DNA of 64,000 bases from Strongylocentrotus droebachiensis (Eukaryota; Echinodermata; Echinoidea; Camarodonta; Strongylocentrotidae). Under the pieces are notes generated by a model. The model did not search any database. It saw nothing but the letters and a program-made list of their open reading frames with translations, and was not told the origin of the DNA. Where the stretch lies: contig JAVYIG010005329.1 in assembly GCA_035222895.1 (NCBI GenBank), positions 1-64,000 of the forward strand, given 5' to 3'. The translations under genes were made by a program, and so were the position numbers. Below, piece after piece: positions 23,801 to 36,200 of this stretch. Every line of letters begins with the position of its first letter. Position 1 is the first letter of the stretch.

Positions 23801-26800
23801 GATTGATTACAAGTGGCATTTACAAGTACATGTACATTGCATGTTCTGTATTGCATACTATTGTGCATCATCATCATAATAATAATAATAATATTTAATT
23901 TGTATATAGCGCTTTACAAATGTCTTTAAGCGCTTTACAAATATGTACATGTATATCATAAACACAGACACACAACTAAATGATTCACAGTTTCATACCC
24001 TTACATAGTTTTGTACTGTATTAAGTATGTGAAAAAAGTATCTGTCCTAATTTATGTTTCTTTAAAATATGTGACATATTAAAGTTTGCATCTAAAAGTA
24101 TGCAAGAAAGGCACTAACTCAACCAGCCCACCTTTCCTTCTTGAGTTAGGAAAAACACATCAAATTTACAAAGGGAATAAATAATTTAGTTGTTAAAGCT
24201 AAAGACCAATTATGGTCATGCAATTGCATTGTGAAAGAAACGTTGTGAAATCAATCAGAAAAGGTTGATCATCTAGCATAGATGTACTGCAAGGTTCTGG
24301 AATCATCAAAATTATAAGAAATTTGGCCAAGTCTTCATAAAGTTAGAAGCACTGTACACAGAAAGATGTATATGGGACTACACACACGTGCGCGACACGT
24401 GCATTTGTATCTCTCAACAGGCAAGAGATATACTAATTTACCAAATATATCAATTAGTAGGCGGTTTCCCGTCAAAATTGTTATCGTCATGTAATATTCA
24501 AAAAATATTCTTTCACATGATTGGTAATAAGAGCTTCCATTTCATTTTTTGAAATTGGGGCGTTTCCTATACTGGTCTTTACCTTTAACTGTAGAATAAT
24601 TAAACAGGGTTTGATTTTCTGGCACGACGCTACTAGATGAACTGTATGTATACCATCCTTTAGCAAGACATTAATCTACAATTGCCACACCAGACCCAGG
24701 TGAAGAATGTACATGTACCTGGTCAGAGCACACCCTAGTCTGCAAGCACAGACCCTAATTTGACACTTTATTAACAAATCATTGTGCCTTGAGAGAAGCC
24801 TAGCCCAGCTACCTACTGGTTGTGTCCTGTGTCAGGAGCAGCTATAGTACATGGCCTATGGTAGTCTTATAGTGCAGACTCACTTTTACGACTGACCAGG
24901 GTTTGTGCCTGCAGACTAAGCACACCCTGAGCATTATGGTTGCCATGCCAGAGCTAAAGCCTGGTTGTGACCAAAGTCATTTGGAAGCACATAAAAACAT
25001 GTTACAGGTACATGTGTATGTACATCACAACAGAATATGTTATGCAAGAACGAAATACGATGTATCATTATCATTATTGTGCTCAATGAATTTCTTACCG
25101 GCCTTTCCTCACGAGGTCCTTCTGCCATTTGTCCTTTAGTTTCTCTCCTTCAATATATCGCACAATTTTACTTGGTTTCTACTTTCTACGGCTCAACAAA
25201 AACTTCAATGGATCTCCTCTGTATACAAATTAAACGCTGTTCGCAACAACTGTCGGTACAGTAATGCTTGAAATAAAGTAGACAAATACCACCAAGGCAC
25301 ACCAAAGTCTATGGAATAATACATGCAGTCACGCGTGACACAGTGTGAGACTGTCTACTTTACTTCAAGCAATACAGTATATAAATTTGAGAACATCTAC
25401 ATTGTATATGGCGTACAATGATTTTCTGCAATGGCTTGTGTACTACAGCAATTAAACTTTCACTAAGCTTCAGTAAATTCTATTGCAATTCTGGTTTCAG
25501 TGTATTTCCTCATTGTACCGGTATACACTCTTCCGACGAAAGTACTTTGCGGTTTAGAAATAAACACCATCCAAGTCTCATAAACAAAATGGGTCTTTCC
25601 TGAAAAACATGTTCAACGCCATGAAGGTAGTGCAGTGTGTTTATGAAGCAAATGTAGTCCAGCTAATGTGTTTCAGAAATAAATCACAGAGACAGAGCAA
25701 ACTCTTCCACAAAATGTTTCCAAAACGATGATGAAATGTTCAATGTAACATGTACAATAAAGGCTTATTGTAAAGTACACTCAGAAAGACAGAGCAAAAC
25801 CTCTCTTAAGAAATGTTTGAAGAACAATAAAGAAACAAAAAGTGTAATCCATGCCTTTCTGAAACAAGTCAGAAAGATAGAGAACAACCTCTCAAGAATA
25901 ATACAGTACTCTGTATGTGCCTTTAGGAGCATCCCCTGGGATGGCATTTGAAAATGATCAAAATTGGCAGGTAATACCCTCGAAAGACACCCTGTCTCTC
26001 AAATAAAGGAGATAAAAAGCTCAAATTTAAGTAAATTCTTCTCGAAAGATTACAGGGTCCAAAATCCATCTGTACATGTACATGTACCTAAGACTTTGCT
26101 AATTACACATGAACTGATCCATTTCAAACTACAGCCAAGGGTTGCATAATTGAATACATGAGTGGAAGAAGTTCCCAAGTCCGTCAAAATGTTTTTTTTT
26201 AACATAGTTATTACCAACAAAAATCAAGATGAATTCGATTGAAGGATGTTTTCATCTTCACGGCATCATTGATACATAAATACTCATATTATAATACATA
26301 TCCAGGGCGTGTTTCACAAAGACTTAGATCGACTTTAAGTTCGACTTAACTATGACAGGCCGTTCATGCCACTATTTGCTCTCACCCTCATGATCTTTAG
26401 ATAACATTTTTTCCTTCAATAGTGAACTATCAAAAAATGTACATTCTGTAGAATTGTGACCATGAATTGTACATCCCTTGAGAGACCAATGCCAGTAAAC
26501 GGTGAGAGAAAACAGTGGCCTGAACGACCTGCCACAGTTAAGTCCAACTTAAAGTCGATCTTAGTCTTTGTGAAACACCTCCCAGATCCTTTGAATTATA
26601 ATAGTTGGAGAGCCTTCAGCACCATGCATGGTGGATATGTGCGCTAAACCAATATCATCATTATTGTTATTATTATAAATTTGTTTTTACTTACACTGTA
26701 CCAGGGAGAGGATTTTGGTTTCTTTTTGGCCGACTTGGGCGAGCGGTCTTCACGGCCGGCAGGTGTTTGGTAGTCCGAGTAGGGCGCTTCACCAGGCTTG

Positions 26801-27131
26801 AGGAACATGGGCTCTGACTGGGAGGGGTGCATCGGGTCAGGGGTAGAGCTTGCCCCTCTGTGGTGGGAGAGAAGGAGGGAGAGAAAGGGAGAGGGGGCAG
26901 AGGGAGAGAGAGGGAGAAGGGGGCAGAGAGAGAGAGAGAGAAAGAGAGAGAGGTGGAAGGGGAGAGAGAAAGAGGTATTAGAGAGAGAGAGAGAGAGAGA
27001 GGGGGAGGAGGGGAGAGAGAGAGAGAGATGAGTAGACATGGCAGTAGAGGAAGACAAAGAGATATTGGGTAAGTGAAAGATGTGGAAAGGGGAAGATGTG
27101 GAAAGAGGAATGAGAGAGGGAGAGGGAGAGG

Positions 27132-27162
<31 letters not shown>

Positions 27163-27250
27163 TGAGACAGAGAGGAGGGAGAAGGGGGGAAGGGAAGATG
27201 GGAGAGGCAGAGAGAAAAAGGTGGCGCAATGGGGAGAGAGAAAGAAAGAG

Positions 27251-27290
<40 letters not shown>

Positions 27291-30200
27291 TCTCTGATCT
27301 ACTTACATTAACCTATACAACTCTTCCTAGCAAATTTGCACTTTTAAAAATCAAAAGTATAAGACTATTCCTGCCAATTTCACAACATCTTTCATGAACT
27401 GCCCCCCCCCCCCCCAAAAAAAAAGGGTAAAAAAGAGGTTGTGACTCACTTTAATATTCTGTAACAAATCTCAACCACCCTTGAAAATGTCATGCAATTG
27501 AAAGTAATTGAAATGTAATTAATAAGAAAATACAACGACACAAAAGGAAGTTATCTGGAGAGTGGATTACTCTCATCAGACGTAATTTTATCAGTAAGTA
27601 TTAAGAGCGATTTCCTTCATGTACAATGTACACCCCAATGTATAGAGCATTTTATTGTTGTATGACGCTTTGTGACAAAATTAGGTGAAAGTTGATATGA
27701 AGTATAGGGTGTGGCGACTGAAAAAGAATTATAATGTAAATCAGACAAGATACTGTGGATAAAATCTAATTGCAGGGGGGGGGGGGGGTTCACAAAGACT
27801 AAGATCGACTTTAAGTTGGACTTAACATGACAGGCCGTTCATGCCGCCGTTTTCTCTCACCATTTCCTGGCATTAGTTTCTCAAGGGACTTACAAATTGT
27901 GGTCACAAATCTTCAGAATTTACCTTTTTTGATAGTTCTTTATTGAAAGAAAATTTATTATCTACAATGTAAACTCTAAAGATCATAATTGACAGACCAA
28001 TGGTGAGAGCAACCTGTGTCATAAATGGCCTGCCATAGTTACATGTAAGTCCAACTTAAAGCTGATCTTAGTCTTTGCGAAACACCCCCAGAACTTTAAA
28101 GTGTACCAATCACTAAAACAGGTTTTGCTCTACATACATGTACACATGTATAGATGTAAAGGGGTTCCACATCTATACTGTGATTAAATATGAGCTTCAA
28201 ATATTGCTTTTACAAAGGGATAGCAGTTTAATACATCATCAATATGAGTAGACTAGTCAATGCAAGCATATGTGCTTACTTTAATACATAGAATATGGTC
28301 CGCAAGTACATGTACATACAGTACAGTACATTATGTAAAGTGTAACCCAAGCTGGAATTGGGTTCTGTAAGCGGGGTTTTATGTAATAAATCCTGTACTT
28401 TCACCATTTTTAAACTGCACATATAGAATGAAAGATAAATATTTGTAAAGGTTTATTTACCGGTATACACTTAATCTATCAACAACAACAATTTTTTCAG
28501 GTGACTGGTTCACTATCTACATGTACTATTAAACATGTACATTGTACATGTACAGTTATTAAGATCTGAAAGTCTACTTTGAGCATTCTGGAAAAGGAAT
28601 TTGTTTACTAAATATCATATCTGCAAAATATATTTTATGATCATTGCAAGTTTCAAACTCAATTTATTGACTAAAATTCTGGAAATAATGTAAATATATA
28701 TTTTGTGTGACACTATTTTTATCAAAACAGAATGAAGAATGTATGCACTATGCTATATTTGTTGTTTTCATCATTAAATAAACAAAAAAAATCATCTTGA
28801 TGTTAAAATCTGTGTATTTATATACAGTATACAAGTACAGATTATTTTGTAGAATGAGTAACAAAATAAAGAAGCAAATACTCTTTTTCTACTTTAGTTG
28901 ATGTTTAATTAATACTGTAAGTCTGAGAGATGCATTTTCTTGGATGCTAATCATGTAAGCCTTGAGACATGTATAATCACCATCAAGAGCTTTACAACTA
29001 ACCTCTTAACATCCTCAAACACAAAACATGCAGTGAGGTTCACTCAAAAGTTAAGGTCGTGGTTTAAAAGTAATACAAAGTTTTGGGAAATTTTGAAAAT
29101 TTGAAAATTGGCTGGATAGTGATTCTTTACAATTTTGATATATTTGGATGCCCCTGTAGATGTATTATAAGCACTAGAAAATGTAGCCCCTTAACACTTC
29201 TGCTTTAGAGAAAAATGGAATATAAAAATTTACCGGTGCTCCCAGTTAATTGTGATAAATTTTGAATAGCGCCTAAGGCCATACAATGGTACATGTAGAG
29301 CTCTGCGATCATGAAAATCTCAGAATATGCAGTTTGATATATACTGTAATTTCCAAACGGGAATCTAATCGGTCGATTTTAGTCAAGAAAAGTTGTTTTA
29401 AAGCTAAATTAATATCTTGACCTTGAGAGGGAGCTATACAACACAAAGAGTTGATTATTTACCATCTCATCACTTTAGACTCGATTTCAACTGCGACAAC
29501 GATCACTGAATATTGTAAGATCGCATATGCTTCCAATATGTTCATTTGAACCAAATTCATGACCCCATACCAAAACTTTGTATTACCTTTAAAGTTATTT
29601 TGTAGTTGGGGACTTTGCACACACACATGGTTATGAAACGTTAAGTTAAAATGATGTAAGTTGACTTTACAAACAGTGAAAAAAATACTTTTCTATTTAT
29701 GGGAGCTCTTTTAGGATTTGGTATTTCAATTTCAAGTGCATTTTCTCACGGAGAAAGTATTACAGTATTTTATTCATTATTTTTATGAGAGCTCTTTATA
29801 TACAGGAGTATTTTGTGAGCTTTTGAGAGCTAAATTCGCTCAACATTCCCATGATTTTTTTTTTGCTGGTCACAAACAACAACACATCTTAAAGGGAAAT
29901 CCAACCCAAATAGACAACTACATGTACTTTTAAAAAAAGCAGAAAAATCAGAGAAGCAAATTAACTGATGAAAGTTTCTATTAAATCTTACTAAAATAAA
30001 GCTGTAATTATGTAAATGTATGGGCACTTTAAATTGGCTGAAGCAGTAATGCCAATGCGATGTAGTGCTGGACTATATTTCCCATCTGTTCCAACATATG
30101 AAATGACTAACATTTACATTTTTCTAAAAATGTCTAACATTTATTGCTCAGGATGGTCTATAGTACCGTTAGTGCCCCATGGGAGAAGGAACTTTAAAAA

Positions 30201-33200
30201 CAAAAATTAAAGATATTTTTGTACACGGCAACAACGATTATTGAATATTATAAAATTATGCCTCCAGTTCATTTGAACCAAACTCATTCGACCCCATACC
30301 AAAACTTTGTATTTACTGGTAGTGTTTATGAGCTACATGTACAGTATCTACACAGAGTACATGTTAGTACTGTACATGTATGAGTCATATTGCTCCTTAT
30401 TCCTTGGCCTTTCTTAGGAGCCCATTCTGGAAGTAGGGTTACAGGGCAGGGATATCTCCATATTCTCATGTCTCACATGCATAAAAAACAATGCTTGAGC
30501 TACAATGTAGGGTACGGGGCATGACCCCACAAATGTTTGTGAAAAGGCTTAAATTCATACTTGTGAGTACATACACTGTATTTATTTAAAAAATAAAAAA
30601 TAAATACATTAGGATATACATGTACATGTACATGTACATTGTACATGTACATGTATGCCTGTATGTAAATCCATTACAATGTTTACAGTTTTTAACCATT
30701 TTTGTCTCTTTTAAGTTTTAAGATCCACCAATTGAACCAAAAGAAAATTCAGAACACCCCCTCCCAAAACATCTTTATTAACAAATTGCATGAATGTCAA
30801 AACTAAGAAATATTTCCCTACTGCATCTTCTTAAACTTATATGTCCCATATTGTACTGGCATATTTGTAGGATATGCCTGTAAATCCTCGGCGGAGGCAA
30901 ATTTCCCTTGAGCGTATAAAAAAAAATATGTTATAGTATAACTTTTTAAATAATACATAAAATCAAATATCACAATTTTCAAATATAAAATAGCAATTTT
31001 TTTTTAAAGTACTGTAATAACATTGTTACTTTTCGATTATCCTTTGCCAATTTTTTTGTATCTGACTTGGTGTCATGCTCTACCTAGCGTGGCCATGTTC
31101 ATGATAAAACTACAAACACATGTACATGTACACCTGTGGAGTATCTTTTATTTCATACCGATTCTTGGAATGGAGTCAGCCAAAACACCTTGAAACCTTA
31201 AAACTACAAGTTGGCTGCATGAAAATGTTTGGCTCCACAGTCCACACAATAGACACAACCCACCAGATTGTACAGTATGTACATGTACGTGTACATTGAA
31301 CAGTGTACAACGTACATGTACTGTATTTTACTTATAAATGTAATTACTTGGAAGTCATATATTTTTTACTTACCGGTATACATATAACTATATACTTAAT
31401 ATGAATACCTACATGTACTATAAAATTTATCTGTACTATATGATACCTGTACCAGAATTTAGAAAAAATGAAATTATAACAAGTACATATGTGCGTTTGT
31501 CTTAATAATTGCTTGCTACAGGTGTACATGTAGTTACTATTTTAAATCATGATAACTATGAAATTATAACATGATTAATGCTTCCTACTAGCCGCTACAT
31601 GCTACTGCCTTCAATGTACATGTAATTACTACATGTATTAGTTATGTAATTACTTGGGAAGTCATATATTATTTTAATTATACATATAACTATTTTCTTA
31701 ATATGAATACCTATTATAGAATTAGTATCTGTACCAGAATTAAGAAAAAATGTAATTATAAAAAGTATGTGTGTTTGTGTTCAAATTGCTTGCTAGTTAA
31801 AATCATGATAACTATGAAATTATAACATGATCAATGTTTCCTACTAGCTGCTACTTGCTACTGCCTTCAAACAGCTGTTACCAATCATTACACGTCATCA
31901 AGATGGCCATCATTTCAGACACCATTTACTGTTAGTTAAAGAATGAGCTTCTACAAGAATTTTTTCAATCATTTTGAAAACTGAATTGCACGCTATTTGC
32001 TACTATCTTGAAACAGCTGTTTATAAATCACCACAAGCCATCACATTTGGTATAATTATTCAGTTGCCAATCGCCATGTACCGCAATTTTAGTCCGAGAG
32101 TAAATTTACCAGAAATGTTAAATCATGATATTGTGATATGATTATCGCTGACTAATTGATACTGCCTGAAAACAGCTGTTTAATTCCTACTGGTCATTAC
32201 CATGGCCATAATGACTAAAAAATACCCAATCACCATGAATACTGTAATTTCAGGATTTCAAGATTTAATATTTACCAGAAAATATCGAAAAATAATAATC
32301 TTAAAATCATTAAAAAAATCATCTTGATTATTAAAATCATTTGTTGGCAAGCGACTCCAAAAAACCAATCACCATAATACTGTAATATCAGGATTTCAAG
32401 ATTAAATACCGGTATCTACATGTACCAGAAAATATTGAAAAATAATAATAATCTTGAAATCACTAAAAATATAATCTTGTTTAAATCAATTGTGGGCAAG
32501 CAGCTCCAAAATACCCTTGAATCACCTTATACTGTAATTTCAAGTTATATACCAGAAAATAATTAAAAATTATAATAATCTTGTAATCATTAAAAAAAAT
32601 CTTTTGATTAAATCATTTGTGGGCAAGCGGCTGTCGAGCACAATTTAGTAACAGCTGTCACTCTATATTTCTATTATCCTTCATTATCAATCAATAATAG
32701 CTTCATTCACACTGCAAGCAAAAAACATTGATTTTTTTTCTTCACATTCCAGAGTTTTGTCAGAAATTTCTAGGCGAGTAACCGTAAACACAACAAAAAA
32801 GTACAAAATAACACAAATAAAAAAAAATAAAACACCTCTGGAGTGTTGTGTTGGCTGAAGCTCAACAGGTTTTCGTAATTAATATAATTTATACTCGCGC
32901 TCAAAATACCGGTGAACTATTTTGGTTTTTAGTCACAAGGCTCTCCTCCCTTCCGTGCTATTAAATGCAAGCAGTGCATCAACAAGTGGCACAAGCGCAT
33001 AAGTCACCCCCAAAACAGAACATGCAAACACCAAGGGTTATTTAATGGGCGTTTCCACTAGTGTAAATAGTAGTTTTTTTTTGATGGTTTTGCTACTTGG
33101 TTTTTCAACGGTGTAAATGGGTCTCATATACATGTAAGGCAGGATATCATCGTTGGTTTGCTGTAAAAGCCTGTAATGCTACTGGTAATCCTTGGCTTTG

Positions 33201-36200
33201 TGGCTTTAGGGTTTCACCAGAAATTTGCTGAAAAGATATGCTGCAGTTCGAGTATCATATTAGGCCTGTCCTTATCAGCTAGAGATTGCCGAATATCCAG
33301 CTATTTGAACTATCCCGATTGCAAATTATCCAGTTAATTTGCATCTTCATAAGCCCGAAGTTGCAATTAGTTGAGATAATCATCCCAAGATATCTTGGGC
33401 TAGTTTGCAAAATATCCTGCTTTTTATCCGGTGTGTCTTCACCAGCCCAAAGACTCACACTGTGCGTGAACGCTGAGCAAAATATCTTGAGCTCGAGTTT
33501 CAAGTTTCAAGGTCAAATCTTGAGCTGATGAAGAGACGATTTGTAACTTTAGGATTATTTCCCAAATCAGAAATAGCGGGCTCCATGTATTTGGCAACCT
33601 CGAGATGATGAAGACATGCCTATTGTGAAGGAAATATATATATGGAAGCAGCCGGGAAAGGTAGATTATAAATAATGTAGCAATTATGTAATTATTGGTA
33701 TATTCTAGTCTGCAAGCAGAGACTCTAATTTGACACTTGACCATAATTCCTACAGCCTTGAGCAGAGCCTACATGTAGATCTGTCAGTTTCTGGCTGTGT
33801 CAATTACGTGAAGAGCAGCTTTAATATATAAAGGCATTGTTTAACAATGTTAAATCTGAGATGCATGGCCCTACGCGTTATCAATGTCTGTGTCTAAAAA
33901 ATTGCGCTTCAAAATTGTCATTAAGTGCCTCACAAAAGTAAAAATCTTGCTACATATGGATTCAATTTGATTACATTACAAAAATGGTCTATTGAGACAA
34001 CAATATGTGACAAATCTTTTGTTCATTTGAAATGCAGTACATGTATAGGAGCAGAGAGTTTTAAATCATTCCCTTACCTTGGCGGTTCACTCTTGATAGA
34101 ATCATCTTCCTTGGAACTAAATCAGAGAAAAGAAAAGAAGAAATTATGAATATTTCAGTAACATCAAATATCACAGGAACATTAGTCAAAATTCAGAACA
34201 TGTGCAATTTTAAAGGAACCTGTTCCTTTCAAATAACAAATATGTACATTTAATTCAATATTCTAGCTCACTCTATTTTGATCATGCCTTTAATAGGGGG
34301 GCATTCTGAGAAAACAAAAAGAGATGAAACTAAATGGTTTCTTCAGTAACACATCATTAATAATGTAGGAACAGTTACCTTCTAATGGCAAAAAGATGTA
34401 CCACAAAAAGATCCCCACACTCACTTCATTTTCTTTTTCCGCCCACGATAAATGAACATTTTAATAGAAAGATGCTACATGAAGTCAATGGCCAAATCCA
34501 CATGTGTGCTTTCAGACTGTGTACCTCCGTCATCTGGACAACCAATTTTTTTTCTACATGTACTGTACAGTACCTACAATTATTAACGTTGGATAAAAAT
34601 AGGCTACAAGTTGGCAATATCGCAGGGTAAAGTCCACCATTATTAGATAGGAGATGGGAAGATAAGAACCCTCCGCTTTTTGAAATAATATAATTAATTA
34701 GTGATGATAATAATAGACAAGCTAGTTAATATTTCATTGATCATCCGTTAATCTTGCCTGGAAGTGCAGAGTGACAATTTTCTACATAAACTAGTGAATT
34801 ATTGTGTACATGCACTACATCAGAGTTGTACATGTAAGTGATACAAGGTTTTATGGGAAATAATTGGGAAATAAACAAATTAGAGGGATCTTTAATAGCA
34901 GAATAATAATACTAAAATAATATGAAAAGTTTCAGTTTTATCAAAGAATGTACACTCTAGGAAAGTGATAATAACACCCAGTAGTTGAGAATTCTTGTGG
35001 TTATATGAAACCTGGGCTCTGTTTCATAAAACTTGTGAATTAAAATAATATTAAAGCCACACTGTACTACTTGTAGCTACTTGCTCCCTCTATATAGAAA
35101 GAGCCAAGTTAATGAGATAGCCACCTGTCATCATGACCTTGCTGCGTGGTCTAATCCCTTTATAGTTCTGGGTGAACTAGTACAGCCGGCCTTTAAGTTA
35201 CAAAGACTGTTATACTGTAAGCTACTGAAATCATGGCATTTGATTGGCAAAGTGCAAATTTGTCATAGAAATTTTGCATTTGTTATTGATATTACAAATT
35301 TTGGAAACAATGCCCAAGACACAATATTTAAGCTCCCATTGATTGAATGGATCATGTGTACATATGTAGCCTACAGTACATGTACATGTACATGTATGAC
35401 ATGTGCTGTATACAGTACATACATGTACACCTGTACATGTACGTGTACAGTAGACTCACTACTGTTGTACCTTGAATATCACTAAATCTAGTATTTTCCC
35501 TTGATTTTCATGATGAAATTAACAAGTGCATGGTCTCATGTACTTTATGAGTTGGAAGGGGGGCACTTGCTCCCTGTATCCACCAATGACTTTAATATCC
35601 AGTAAATAGAACCTACAGCCATACAACTGTACAAATAACAACTAATTTATTCACACCCTTACCAGGTTTTTTTAATTTATTTAAGGATGTAAAAAAAACT
35701 GATTTGTCCTGGTAATTTATGTTTCTTGAGAATGTTACATAAAAGCTCTCATCTAAAAGTCAAAGGCCCTAATTCAACTAGTGTACAGTACTTCTCCTTC
35801 TCGAATTAGAAAAAAAAAAACGACATTAAAACATCATTGTTTACTATTATTATTATTATTAAAATCGGCACCTTCAACTGCAACTCAAAGTAAAATAGCG
35901 TGAGTTTTTGGAGACGGACCTGGCATATTGCTACCGTAGTAGTATGGTGGTGGCCAAAAAAAGAGATTAAAAAAAAAAAATTGCCACCACCATACTACAA
36001 CGGTAGAAATATCCCAGGTCCGTCTACGAAAACTCACGCTAATTTACTTAGTTGCGGTTCAAGACGCCAAATTAATACTAATAATAAAAGTAAACAATGC
36101 TGTTTTTAAAACCAAAGATGATAGAATGATCCATTTTCCTCTGAGCCCAAACAGAAATTCAGACATTTGGTCCCAGTTTCTGAGTGGTGAGTTGACAGTG

